Shown piece after piece: positions 34,840 through 44,476 of a stretch of DNA of 64,000 bases. The position numbers and the translations under genes are program-made. The stretch's first letter is position 1. Each line of letters opens with the position of its first letter. The notes beneath the pieces were generated by a model, which searched no databases, was not told where the DNA came from, and saw only the letters and a program-made list of their open reading frames with translations. The stretch is from positions 248,001 to 312,000 of the forward strand of contig NZ_CP075170.1 in the NCBI RefSeq assembly GCF_024399315.1, read 5' to 3'. Source of the stretch: Chryseobacterium sp. MA9. GTDB taxonomy: Bacteria > Bacteroidota > Bacteroidia > Flavobacteriales > Weeksellaceae.

Positions 34840-35195
34840 CGTGAAAAGAGTAGTTCTTTATTTAAAATAAAGTCAATTTATTCATACTATTGTTTTTAGA
34901 GACTTTCTAATAGTACTATCTTCGAACTCATTTTGTTTTTTCTCTACGAGGTTATAACTCCTGTATTGGAGTTTTCTTTTTTTTCTGAATAAAATTTAAT
35001 ACGACGAGTTCTGTCGCTTCTGGGGGTGATCTTTGCTTCAAGAAAAAACACAGAAAATGAAATCAGACTTAAAAGCTGATGGTGGATATCTTTTGCCGGA
35101 AACCACCTAAAAAAATAAGGCTAAAACCTGAAGACAATCTACTAAAAAAGAGCTTCAGATCCTAACCTTTATAAAAACCAAAACAAAATTAAAAA
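34840..35195. other. Intergenic region upstream of the toxin-locus operon
   Basis: No gene is seen. A hairpin AACTCC (34956-34961)/GGAGTT (34968-34973) followed by TTCTTTTTTTT lies about 220 bp before the 1312-aa gene and could end a leader transcript. The promoter of the operon should be in this stretch. Confidence 0.5.
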
Positions 35196-38100
35196 ATGGA
35201 AGCAACTAATCAAAATAATAGCTCACAAACTTTATTCAGATTTGCAACGATGCGCAGCGCAGAATTATCTGATCCAAAGAATAGGGAGAAAAGATTTATT
35301 TTCAGAAACTATCTAAGACAGAAGGGAGTAATTGACCCAAGAGTAGAAGCTGGAGAATCTTTGAAAAACGTCTGTGAAAAGATCACAGGTTTAACAATAG
35401 AAACAGAAGCGTCTCTTAAAGCTAAAAGTATACAATTTTATGAATTGTCAGTTTGGATTGCAAAAAATAAAGTAAAAGCAACCAAAGAGGAATTTGATGC
35501 TAAAATCAAGACTTATAAAGAGACCCCGAAGCCCATTATTGAAATAGACTCTAACATTTGGGATAATCTTATTTATCAGGTGGTCACTCAAAAAGATTTT
35601 TATGCAAAGGAAACCTTAATGCAATTTTTACATCTGGATCATATTCTTTCCAATTATGATGGAGCTACTGAGGCGCAGTATGAAGATGTTATTAACGCCA
35701 AAGTTGTCCTTCCTAAGGAACTTTTTAGCGCAAAATCTGTTTCTTCAAATACAGTTGTTTCACGAGAGAGAAGCAGTATACAAAGTACTCCTTTTAGTGA
35801 TAGTGCCCTGAAGTTTGCAGAGGCGACAGTAAACTTAAAAGGAAATGAGGAGCTTAAAAGAACTTTGGAACAATTTGAAAAAAATTATCAAAAAGAATAT
35901 GGAGCGGCATATGATACTGCTTATAAACAATATCAGGAACAGGTAAGACCCGAACAGGCCAGATATGATGCTCTTGTAAAAGAACAGGAATATCAGAAAG
36001 AAATTTTTCTGGCAGCAGATAATCGTGAAGGCCTATCAAGTTTAAAATATATTCCGGTTCCGGAAGTCGAAACCTTTACATTTAATTTTCGTCCTGAAAT
36101 TCAGGCAGAAGATCTGCAGCGACAATTAAACCAGGAAAATAATGAGTCCTTACAACGAATCTTTGGTACTTCTGATCTGGCAGGTACATTAAATAAAGTA
36201 TCAACCTTTACAGAGCTTTTTCAAACCATTGAACAAAACAGCCAGCAATTACAGCAAACGATCTTAAATAATACAAATCTTACTCCACAGGTTTCTACAA
36301 CGGTAGGAGGTGTAGTTATTCCTGTAACGCAATCTCTAAATACTCAAGAAGTTCCTTTTTTTGTGAGAACATTGAGTGGCAATATGGGCTTGGGGGATCA
36401 TTGTATGATTCTGACCACTGATATCAATGTTCCTAAACATATTGTAAGTGGAAGTTACACTATAAAGTCTTATGATGATCAACTTTTAGCAGGTGGAACC
36501 AATGCTTATACATTTGATGCTCCCAACGTGACCTCCTTATTCCTTGCTCCGGAAAAAATTCCTGTTGCTGTTATCGATACAAATGAAGTTTTGCTATTGG
36601 AAGGCGAGGTTATTCTTAATGATGGGCTTGCCTATACCATGAAAGCAAAGTTATTGTGGACGGCAAACAGAATGTACAGATTTGAAGGACCTGGAACCTT
36701 TACATTAAAAAATAGAGGCACCGGAGGTGATGGAGGAACCGGTAACTGCCTGCCTGTTTTGTTAAGGACCAGATCTTTTCAGAACTATTCAGACAGATGG
36801 TTATTAAGTATGACGCCTAAAGAGACTACATCGTTATTTTCATCAGCTTCAGGAACCATCAAAATATTGGATAATAATGGGACTGTAGTTCAAACCTCAA
36901 ATCAATTACAAGTTGCAGGAGGAGGAGATTACTTATCCCTGTTTAGCGATGGCATTTTACCTCAATTACAAATTACAGATCCTATAAAGAATGGCTGCCA
37001 GCTTGAAGCAGAGCTTACCCTTGACGACGGACAATTATATACCTGCAAAATTCCTATGACAATATATATGGCAGGAGGAATAGATTCAGTAACAAAAACC
37101 TATAATCTGACAGGTGAAGGAAGCGTTTGTTTGAAAAGTAAAGATACCCCGACCACATCTGAGGATGATCAGCCATTCATCCCATCAGGCTTTGGAATGA
37201 AAAATATTGGTATTGCAGATTACCGAAAAGTAGAACAAAGTACTTACTGTTATGTAGAAGGAGATGTTTCACACATCGAAAATATTATGGCAAGGGAGTA
37301 TAGAGAAAAATCTTCACGAAGATTAAAAAGAAGTGAATCTCAAACTACTAAATCTACGGAATCTGAAAAAGAGAAATTGACGGACACAACTTCTACTGAA
37401 AGAAATGAGATGCAAAGCGAAATTTCTAAAGTCCTTCAGGAATCTAAGGATTTTGCAGCCCAGGCAGGATTTAATGCATCATGGGGAGGAAGTGCTTCTC
37501 CAAGATATATGTTAAATACTGCTGCTAACTATGCTACCCACAGTTCTAAAGAAGAAAGTAACAGACAGGCTGTTACCGAGGCTAAAGATGTTACAGCAAG
37601 AGCCTTAGAAAGGATTGTTACCAAAGTGAAAGAAGAACGAATTGATAAAATCCTTGAGGAATATGAGGAAAATAACAAACATGGTTTTGATAATACCAAA
37701 GGAAGCAACCATGTAGTAGGAGTATACCGTTGGGTAGACAAAGTAGTCAAAAACCAGATCTTCAACTATGGAAAGCGAATGATGTTTGAGTTTATGATTC
37801 CTGAGCCGGCAAAATTACATTCATTAGGAATGAAGGTAAGTAGTGTTACCGAAAATCAATTGGTAAAGCCTATTGATCCGAGAGAATCCGCCGGGATGCA
37901 GATCAAAGACTGGAGTGCGCTTACAGATTCCACAAAACTAAAATACTGGCTGGGTTATTATAATGTTGAAGTAGATGAAAAGCTGGAGCCTGTGGTGTAT
38001 GTTGGAAAATCTATTGATTACTCTTCCACAGAATCAAAACAGGCCTCTTCAAAATCTGATCTTATTGCTATTCCGGAGCATTATATCACTGAATCCTATG

Positions 38101-39134
38101 TTGTGCAAAGCAGTAATTCATTCCCTGGTTATAATGGTTGGGGAAATGGGGCTAGTTTGTTAGTAGGAGGAAATGGTGCATCCAATGCCTTTTTAAAATT
38201 TGTAAGAGAGGTTCCTATCACTATTGCAACAACAAATGCCCATTATTTCCATGCCACGGTTAATATCAAATGTGTATTGCAGGAAGAATATAAAAATGGC
38301 TGGCTGCAGAAAGCATTCAATAAAATTATTGAAGCCTATAAAGTGGAGCTCAGCAAATATGAAGCGGCATTGGCAGATGCAAAAGCTGTAGGAGCCCAGA
38401 TCAAAGGATCTAATCCGGGATTCTACAGAAAAATAGAAAATACCATTTTAAGAAGAAACTGTATCTCCTATATGCTGAACCAAAGTCCTGATGCACTGCT
38501 CACTTTTGGTAAAAAAAGATATTATACCAATGATAATGCTTCGATAGAAACCTTCCAGAATACAGACATCAAAGTGGATGAAAAACTGGATCAATATGCT
38601 GCATTTATCAAATTTATGGAACAGGCATTTGAATGGGAGATTATGAGTTATTATTTCTATCCCTATTATTGGGGGGAAAGAAAATCCTGGGCAGATTTAT
38701 ATCAGTTTGATGATAATGATCCTACATTCAGAGCCTTTATGCAGTCGGGGATGGCAAGGGTTATTGTTACAGTAAGACCAGGATTCGAGGAAGCCGTGAG
38801 ACATTTCCTTGCTACAGGACAAATTTGGAATGGAGGCGAAGTTCCTGTTATTGATGATCCTCTATTCTTATCCATTGTGGATGAATTACGTTCACCAAAA
38901 GCTACAAAAGAAGGAGAACCATGGAGAGAGAAAATTCCTACATCCCTTACCATTCTTCAGGCAGGATCTATTGGACTAAAAGTTGAGAAAGCTTTGCCTT
39001 GCAACTGTGAACCGGGAGTGAAGTTCGATGATGAACTGGGAGAAGTCTGCGGGACCAATTTTGAACCCAATAATAATCTTCTGGGAGTAGAATCTCTGGA
39101 AGGACAGAAAGTTATTTCAGGAGACTGGAAATAA
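35196..39134 (+). CDS. Large protein of uncharacterised family, toxin locus (1312 aa)
   Basis: There is no signal peptide. Residues 1-330 are mostly helical with a charged coiled-coil stretch (ELKRTLEQFEKNYQKEYGAA). Residues 370-680 are beta-rich. The C-terminal half has motifs I remember from other large hypothetical bacterial proteins: VEGDVSHIENIMAREYREKS, LTDTTSTERNEMQSEISKVL, VGVYRWVDKVVKNQIFNYGK, FEWEIMSYYFYPYYWGERKS and MARVIVTVRPGFEEAVRHFL. I know of no assigned function. It heads a run of four same-strand genes ending in a polymorphic toxin, so a structural or delivery role is inferred. Confidence 0.7.
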   Translation: MEATNQNNSSQTLFRFATMRSAELSDPKNREKRFIFRNYLRQKGVIDPRVEAGESLKNVCEKITGLTIETEASLKAKSIQFYELSVWIAKNKVKATKEEFDAKIKTYKETPKPIIEIDSNIWDNLIYQVVTQKDFYAKETLMQFLHLDHILSNYDGATEAQYEDVINAKVVLPKELFSAKSVSSNTVVSRERSSIQSTPFSDSALKFAEATVNLKGNEELKRTLEQFEKNYQKEYGAAYDTAYKQYQEQVRPEQARYDALVKEQEYQKEIFLAADNREGLSSLKYIPVPEVETFTFNFRPEIQAEDLQRQLNQENNESLQRIFGTSDLAGTLNKVSTFTELFQTIEQNSQQLQQTILNNTNLTPQVSTTVGGVVIPVTQSLNTQEVPFFVRTLSGNMGLGDHCMILTTDINVPKHIVSGSYTIKSYDDQLLAGGTNAYTFDAPNVTSLFLAPEKIPVAVIDTNEVLLLEGEVILNDGLAYTMKAKLLWTANRMYRFEGPGTFTLKNRGTGGDGGTGNCLPVLLRTRSFQNYSDRWLLSMTPKETTSLFSSASGTIKILDNNGTVVQTSNQLQVAGGGDYLSLFSDGILPQLQITDPIKNGCQLEAELTLDDGQLYTCKIPMTIYMAGGIDSVTKTYNLTGEGSVCLKSKDTPTTSEDDQPFIPSGFGMKNIGIADYRKVEQSTYCYVEGDVSHIENIMAREYREKSSRRLKRSESQTTKSTESEKEKLTDTTSTERNEMQSEISKVLQESKDFAAQAGFNASWGGSASPRYMLNTAANYATHSSKEESNRQAVTEAKDVTARALERIVTKVKEERIDKILEEYEENNKHGFDNTKGSNHVVGVYRWVDKVVKNQIFNYGKRMMFEFMIPEPAKLHSLGMKVSSVTENQLVKPIDPRESAGMQIKDWSALTDSTKLKYWLGYYNVEVDEKLEPVVYVGKSIDYSSTESKQASSKSDLIAIPEHYITESYVVQSSNSFPGYNGWGNGASLLVGGNGASNAFLKFVREVPITIATTNAHYFHATVNIKCVLQEEYKNGWLQKAFNKIIEAYKVELSKYEAALADAKAVGAQIKGSNPGFYRKIENTILRRNCISYMLNQSPDALLTFGKKRYYTNDNASIETFQNTDIKVDEKLDQYAAFIKFMEQAFEWEIMSYYFYPYYWGERKSWADLYQFDDNDPTFRAFMQSGMARVIVTVRPGFEEAVRHFLATGQIWNGGEVPVIDDPLFLSIVDELRSPKATKEGEPWREKIPTSLTILQAGSIGLKVEKALPCNCEPGVKFDDELGEVCGTNFEPNNNLLGVESLEGQKVISGDWK

Positions 39135-39163
39135 AATAGTTATTAACCTAAAAAAATAAAAAA

Positions 39164-40741
39164 ATGCCAATTATAGGAAAAATTATACGTGTCAATGAAT
39201 TACCTCCAATTGGAGAAAGGGAAACTAATGCTATTTATCAGGTAGCAGCTCCGGGTTCTCTATCTTACACGGATTATGCCGTTGATGAAAACGGTGATTT
39301 AAAGACCCATGCTGTTGTTGATGGAACTATTCCCCTGGAATTAGCTGATAGCCATGTCAGTATTTCAAATGCTGACCTTTTAGCAGAAGGAATAGCAAGC
39401 CAGGCTCAGTATAATATCAAGACAACAGAGAAATTAGCTAAGAAACTAGAAATTCCTCTGACAGATGGGAATGCCCAGGACTATCCTAAAATTATAGGAT
39501 TGAATGATAATGGAAATGTGGCCAAACTTCCGGCAGGTGATTTAGGAAAAAATATGATGAATGCAAACCTGTCAAACAGCTCAGCAAGAAGTCATACCCT
39601 TAATGCTTCATTTTCAATCAATACCTTAGGAAATCCCTATGTATTATCCGGGTTGCCCAATAAGAATTCTGATACTACTAATTTTCAAAAAGTTGTAGTT
39701 CAAAATACCAGCGGCTTAAACGCTTTGGTAGACAGTAAAAATCTACTGTTGGAAATGCCAAACCAAATGACGGAAGCTGAAAGATCAGCATGGAAAACAA
39801 AAATGAACGGAGGTTGGACTACGGATACAATGAGTGTGGCTGTTATATCGCCACCAATTGTAGATAAAACAGACAGACCGTTTTGGATCAATCTTAAGGG
39901 AGCTAATTTAAATCTTCCATCCACCAGCTTTAAAGTCGAATTATGTACCCAGGACAGTGTTGCTGCTGATACAGCTACTGTTGTCGCTACAATACCTGGC
40001 TCACAAGTTCAGCTGTATACCAATGGAATTGACCTCACTTTCTATTACAACTTCAAAAATATTCCTGTAGGAGAATATAAAATCAGATTGTGGAATGGAG
40101 TAGCCTGGTATCTGACAAGTTTTACCATCCGTGTAGTAACCCAGATACAGCGTATCCCTCTCAATAACATTGTTTGGGAACAGAAAATATACAATAATGC
40201 GGTATCACCAGCAATTACACAGGCAGGAGCTGCTGTAAGCTACAGTTCTGATAGTAATGTAAAAGCACTTGCTGATGACTCTTCTTTCATCGCAGCCCGA
40301 AAGACAAACCAATTGATTGGAGCAGATGAAGATTTTTATATGAGTGTTGAAATTACAGGTAAAACTGCAACGATTAATGGAGCAAACGGATTTGGTACGA
40401 TGACCCATTTTGTAGGATTAGTCAATGCAGGCAATGGAGTAGACCTGTTAAATCAAACCGTTGCCAATGTTAGGCTTGTACAGTCTTATTGGTATCCTAT
40501 GGGAAAAATATTTCCGGATAATTCAGCAGAATCAGTCACTACTGCGGAGCCTACTTACGCCCTTAATGCAACATTTATAAGACGTGGGGGAAGCTGGACG
40601 GTTATTGTCAATTTCAATAATAAGACAGTCACCTATACCAAAACAGGCTATACTGGTCCGGTTGCCTTTGGAATGTACAATATGAACACAATGGGAAATA
40701 CTGGAGTAAGCGCCAATATCGTTGAACTGTATAAACTATAA
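39164..40741 (+). CDS. Tail-fibre-like protein, toxin locus (525 aa)
   Basis: The N-terminus (GKIIRVNELPPIGERETNAI, then YQVAAPGSLSYTDYAVDENG) resembles the start of phage and phage-tail-like fibre proteins of Flavobacteriia. The rest is beta-rich: a section with FKVELCTQDSVAADTATVVA and YYNFKNIPVGEYKIRLWNGV looks immunoglobulin-like, and the C-terminal 180 residues (YMSVEITGKTATINGANGFG) look like a lectin or jelly-roll fold. It follows the 1312-aa gene after 29 bp and ends at a terminator. A receptor-binding or tip role is inferred, not shown. Confidence 0.6.
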   Translation: MPIIGKIIRVNELPPIGERETNAIYQVAAPGSLSYTDYAVDENGDLKTHAVVDGTIPLELADSHVSISNADLLAEGIASQAQYNIKTTEKLAKKLEIPLTDGNAQDYPKIIGLNDNGNVAKLPAGDLGKNMMNANLSNSSARSHTLNASFSINTLGNPYVLSGLPNKNSDTTNFQKVVVQNTSGLNALVDSKNLLLEMPNQMTEAERSAWKTKMNGGWTTDTMSVAVISPPIVDKTDRPFWINLKGANLNLPSTSFKVELCTQDSVAADTATVVATIPGSQVQLYTNGIDLTFYYNFKNIPVGEYKIRLWNGVAWYLTSFTIRVVTQIQRIPLNNIVWEQKIYNNAVSPAITQAGAAVSYSSDSNVKALADDSSFIAARKTNQLIGADEDFYMSVEITGKTATINGANGFGTMTHFVGLVNAGNGVDLLNQTVANVRLVQSYWYPMGKIFPDNSAESVTTAEPTYALNATFIRRGGSWTVIVNFNNKTVTYTKTGYTGPVAFGMYNMNTMGNTGVSANIVELYKL

Positions 40742-40761
40742 CCTTAAGATAAAATCAATAA

Positions 40762-40789
40762 AAAGGCAGAGCCTGAAAATTCTGCCTTT
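40762..40789 (+). terminator. Terminator after tail-fibre-like gene
   Basis: AAAGGCAGA and TCTGCCTTT form a perfect stem around GCCTGAAAAT, with Ts in the right arm. It lies 20 bp after the stop codon. Confidence 0.75.
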
Positions 40790-40851
40790 CAAGCAAGCAA
40801 TGTCTATGAACTGATAGGCACTGTTATTTAAACCAGCAAAATTTTAAAACA

Positions 40852-41358
40852 ATGAAAGAAAAATTATTAATACCTGAAAAGGTACAGCAACTTTTAAACG
40901 AAATTAAGACAACAGATCTCAACCTTGGGGAAATCAAAATCTCTGAACATCCTTTGCTTCCATCTTTTAATAGGTTTATCAGAATCAATAAAATGGTGGT
41001 AGACACAGAGCTTCCAAGAACTTACCTTTTTTATCAGCAGGTTTTAAGAGATAAAGAAACCAATGAAATAGAACCTTCAAACCTTCCGACTCCTGAATGG
41101 CTGATTGGAGAAGAGGAATGGTCAAGCCTTAGAGATGAAAACTTTGACAGAATACTTGTTCCTCTGGTAGATGAAGAAACGCAGAACCCTGTACTGGATG
41201 AGGAGGGATATCCTAAAACGTCTATCATCAAAGTGAATACCCATCATTATATGCTTTGGCTTGTTAAGAACAATAAAGTAGGCTTTCTGGATCTTCTGAA
41301 AAGCTATTTACAGGAGTTTGTTGAGTTGAAAAGCAATGAACTCAATAAGCTGTCTTAA
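40852..41358 (+). CDS. Small protein of toxin locus (168 aa)
   Basis: I do not recognise this protein. It is acidic, with an N-terminal helix (EKVQQLLNEIKTTDLNLGEI), a proline-containing middle (LPTPEWLIGEEEWSSLRDEN) and a C-terminal helix (FLDLLKSYLQEFVELKSNEL). There is no signal peptide. It lies between two terminators, so it may be a single-gene transcript. A chaperone or adaptor for the large toxin next to it would fit size, charge and position, but this is inference only. Confidence 0.6.
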   Translation: MKEKLLIPEKVQQLLNEIKTTDLNLGEIKISEHPLLPSFNRFIRINKMVVDTELPRTYLFYQQVLRDKETNEIEPSNLPTPEWLIGEEEWSSLRDENFDRILVPLVDEETQNPVLDEEGYPKTSIIKVNTHHYMLWLVKNNKVGFLDLLKSYLQEFVELKSNELNKLS

Positions 41359-41398
41359 TTACAGATTATTTGGATGAATTCAATAACCATTTTACTGG

Positions 41399-41416
41399 CA
41401 GGGCCTTAAAGCCCTG
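41399..41416 (+). terminator. Terminator before the toxin gene
   Basis: CAGGGC and GCCCTG pair around CTTAAA and are followed by TCTTTTTC. It separates the 168-aa gene from the 845-aa toxin gene. Confidence 0.7.
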
Positions 41417-41439
41417 TCTTTTTCAAAAAAGAAAAAATT

Positions 41440-43977
41440 ATGGAAACACTTGAACTTAGAGAAATCATCAGTAAAGAATGGCGTACTGATGATTATATAA
41501 GAAAACAGCTGTTATGTAATAAACTAAAATACAGTAATCAATTCAATCAGCAGTTTATGCTGGATTATAACATCAATGATTATGATGAAAATACAGAAGA
41601 AAAATATATAAAAGATGATAAAGAGAGCATTATATACTTAAAGACATATCTCAATAAGAACGCTGAGATTGTTGACCTGGCACAGCCAGAGTGTGAAATC
41701 AAATTTGTGATTAATGCTGCACAAGAGCAGATTTCCTGCCAGCTTATTTATTTTTATTATAGAGAAGCTGCGAAAAAAGAACTAAGAAGGAGGAAAGCAA
41801 TTGTACTGGAAACCTTTTCCTACGAAGAGTTTAGGAGTCTGGTCAAGTATGTGGGATATGATGATTTCGAAAACCATACAGAATACAAAAACTACTTCAT
41901 TGAAATCTTTAAATCAAGTTTTCTTAAAGCAAAGAGTGCAGATGAGCTTAAATTCCTTTATACCAATACTCCTGAGTTTGTCCTTCAGGGAATGGCTCTT
42001 GAAAATGAAACGTTATTCGGGCATCTGCTTGCTTTGACAAAACTTGATGATACTGGGATTTTCAGCGGATGGAAAGATGGAAGCTCAGCTCTGGTCAATG
42101 TCTTGAAGGCATTTCCTGATCATATTTTTATATTGAATAAGTTCAGAAAAAGTCCTGAACTCTGTAACAGGATTTATTTTAATCTTGACGGAGTAAGCGA
42201 GTTCAATGGAGAAATGAAATCCAACCGTATCATTTTTGCTACTATTTTGATGGAGTATTGCCTGTTTTCTTATAGTCGTCCGAAGGCAGGAGCTCCTACT
42301 TTCAAAATAGGAAATGAGTATAAAGTAAATACAGAAGTGTTTGGGCTTGCGGGAGATCTATTGGGCTTTGGAAAATCAGATGAAAAAACTTTTTTTCTTC
42401 AGCAGCAGAAAGAAGTAACAAAGAGAATTTTCATTGTACCCAAGGAAGGAGATCCTAATGCAACAGAACAGGTAACAGAAGATCTGGATGAAGGAGCTGA
42501 GTTTTATCCTCTTGACATGGTTTATTTCATCGAGCAGCATACATCAGAAACCAATGAAGGAGGAGAACAGCAGGGTACTATTATGATGGTTCCGGCTATT
42601 TATGTAAAAGCGCTGGCTGATGCAGAAAAATGGGAAGATATTAATGAAACGATCCGGATTGTGGCCGACATGGTAGGAGTCGTTTTTGGAATCGGAACAT
42701 TAGCATTATCCGGAAACCCGTACCTGTTATTAGCTGCCGCTGCAGATCTTAGTTTGGCATTACCGGATCTCACCATACAGGCGTTCCGGGAGGAAATTGC
42801 CAAACTTCCCGGAGGAGATGAGTTTCTGCGGCAATGGGATCTTATTTATAACGTATTGGGATCTGCTGTAGCAGTACCACAGCTTGCTGTTGGTTTAGCG
42901 CAGCTTACTGTCGCTTTTTACAGAAGTTGCTTAAGTTTATTGAGAACATCAGCGAATGTTGCAGAAAATGTGAAACAGGGGTTGCGTGCAAGTGCAATTT
43001 CCGTATTTTTGGATTTGAACAGCGGAGTCTTTCAAAGGAAAGATCTCCGTATGTTTAGTCCTACAGAATGGGTAATCCCAAGCGCAGGGTTCATTTCAAA
43101 AACATCGGAATGTGATGCTTTGATACAAAATGGGGCATTCTTTATGGAGCTTGATGCAGCTGCTATTATGGAGAGTATTGGAAAAAAAGGAGGTGTTAAT
43201 CCTGATGCCATCGGCTCAATAAGCAGTAATAGGAGATTTGCTTTGGTGTATAAAGGTGAGATTATTGCTCAGGGAAGCCGTTACGATAAAGCGTATCAGA
43301 AGGTCTTACAAGAAATAAGAAAAGTAAGCTATAGCTCAGAGAAAGTTGGTGAAATATTAGAGTCTTTTGTTAACCGAAGAAGGGTTGTTTCAGTTGAAGA
43401 TGTTTCACTTTTAGGGAAAGCCCCAGAGAAAGGAGTAAAAATGTTGTTTAATTTGTTTGATGAACTTGGTAACAATATAGGACAACTTGTAAGATCACCA
43501 AATAAAAATGAGCTTTATTATAAGTTAATTTACAGAGGTAAAGAAACAGATATTAAAAGTATGATTAAACTTTTGGACGATAAATATAAATTGAATGATC
43601 TACCAATAAAAGATGGTGAACATTTGCTATATGGAGATCTGAATATTCCGAAAGAAATTACGGATAAATATTCTGGTTTGGGACAAATTATCTATGAGGA
43701 CGGTTTAAAATACTTTTTAAATGCAAAAAAATATGGGAAAGTAGATGGAACTGTAAGTGTTTGGATAAAGGCAGATATTTATACAGACTATGGTGGACAA
43801 TCTGTAAACTTAGAACAGTTCTGGAAAGCAAGGGATGCGGGATTAAGTATTGAGGATGCCGCTTTTTCAACCTTTGCTGGAAAACAGGCCAAGAAGTTTG
43901 GATTTACAAAAGTTCGTATTATAAACGAACAAGAGCAAATAACAAGAGATGAAGTACAATTAAATTTTTTAAGATAA
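41440..43977 (+). CDS. Polymorphic toxin with conserved carrier and swappable C-terminus (845 aa)
   Basis: Residues 1-400 are a mostly helical carrier region without signal peptide. A hydrophobic segment follows (VADMVGVVFGIGTLALSGNP, then LLLAAAADLSLALPDLTI) as in pretoxin regions. Residues 524-633 (from FLDLNSGVFQRKDLRMF to YDKAYQKVLQEIRKVSY) recur in the orphan cassettes downstream, while the tip after that can differ. The tip here (about 634-845) ends VDGTVSVWIKADIYTDYGGQ, SVNLEQFWKARDAGLSIEDA and DEVQLNFLR; I cannot name its activity. An immunity gene follows after 5 bp. The architecture is that of interbacterial competition toxins. Confidence 0.8.
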   Translation: METLELREIISKEWRTDDYIRKQLLCNKLKYSNQFNQQFMLDYNINDYDENTEEKYIKDDKESIIYLKTYLNKNAEIVDLAQPECEIKFVINAAQEQISCQLIYFYYREAAKKELRRRKAIVLETFSYEEFRSLVKYVGYDDFENHTEYKNYFIEIFKSSFLKAKSADELKFLYTNTPEFVLQGMALENETLFGHLLALTKLDDTGIFSGWKDGSSALVNVLKAFPDHIFILNKFRKSPELCNRIYFNLDGVSEFNGEMKSNRIIFATILMEYCLFSYSRPKAGAPTFKIGNEYKVNTEVFGLAGDLLGFGKSDEKTFFLQQQKEVTKRIFIVPKEGDPNATEQVTEDLDEGAEFYPLDMVYFIEQHTSETNEGGEQQGTIMMVPAIYVKALADAEKWEDINETIRIVADMVGVVFGIGTLALSGNPYLLLAAAADLSLALPDLTIQAFREEIAKLPGGDEFLRQWDLIYNVLGSAVAVPQLAVGLAQLTVAFYRSCLSLLRTSANVAENVKQGLRASAISVFLDLNSGVFQRKDLRMFSPTEWVIPSAGFISKTSECDALIQNGAFFMELDAAAIMESIGKKGGVNPDAIGSISSNRRFALVYKGEIIAQGSRYDKAYQKVLQEIRKVSYSSEKVGEILESFVNRRRVVSVEDVSLLGKAPEKGVKMLFNLFDELGNNIGQLVRSPNKNELYYKLIYRGKETDIKSMIKLLDDKYKLNDLPIKDGEHLLYGDLNIPKEITDKYSGLGQIIYEDGLKYFLNAKKYGKVDGTVSVWIKADIYTDYGGQSVNLEQFWKARDAGLSIEDAAFSTFAGKQAKKFGFTKVRIINEQEQITRDEVQLNFLR

Positions 43978-43982
43978 TTAAT

Positions 43983-44423
43983 ATGAAAAGAATATCATTA
44001 TCTAATACCACAAGATTAGATAAATCTGAAGATGAATGGTTTCAAAATGTTGGTATAAATAAATTTTACAAAGCAGCAGGTTGGAGTAATTTTGCTTTTG
44101 CAGAAGGATTAGCTTTAGATTTATTTAAAGAAAAACTATCAAAAGTCCCTTTTAAAGATGAACCTTTAAGTAAAGAAGAAGCAGAAAAATTAAAAATAAT
44201 TCTTGAAAATAAAATTAAAGAACTTTTGTCTACAAGGATTCCTGAGCCAGATGTAAGAACAAAGATTGATTTTTTAGGACAAACTATTGGTATAAATTTT
44301 ACCCCATTGGGGAAAAATCGCCAAGATAATTGGATTAACAATTTTTTTAGAGCTTACAAAATCTGCGAAGAATGTCTAGAAGAAAACAAACCTGTTTATT
44401 TAAGTATTACAGAGGAAAATTAG
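43983..44423 (+). CDS. Immunity protein 1 for the 845-aa toxin (146 aa)
   Basis: It starts 5 bp after the toxin stop and is small and soluble. The family signature in the C-terminal half (RIPEPDVRTKIDFLGQTIGI, then NFFRAYKICEECLEENKPVY) recurs in the immunity genes at 45456 and 46173, each placed behind a related toxin tip. The N-terminal third varies, as expected if it contacts a variable toxin surface. The product should bind and neutralise the cognate tip in the cytoplasm. I do not recognise a named immunity family. Confidence 0.75.
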   Translation: MKRISLSNTTRLDKSEDEWFQNVGINKFYKAAGWSNFAFAEGLALDLFKEKLSKVPFKDEPLSKEEAEKLKIILENKIKELLSTRIPEPDVRTKIDFLGQTIGINFTPLGKNRQDNWINNFFRAYKICEECLEENKPVYLSITEEN

Positions 44424-44424
44424 T

Positions 44425-44456
44425 AATAATCCGTTCAAGTACTTGAGCGGATTATT
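44425..44456. terminator. Palindromic terminator at cassette boundary 1
   Basis: A nearly perfect 32-bp palindrome (AATAATCCGTTCAAGT and its inverse) lies two bases past the immunity stop. The core CCGTTCAA recurs in the terminators at 46599 and 48041. Confidence 0.8.
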
Positions 44457-44476
44457 CATTTTTATACTTTTTATTA

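Noticed and set aside
35196..41358. Prophage or T6SS/eCIS structural operon
   Set aside because: Only one tail-fibre-like protein is present; no sheath, tube, baseplate, VgrG, PAAR or ClpV-type motif is visible.
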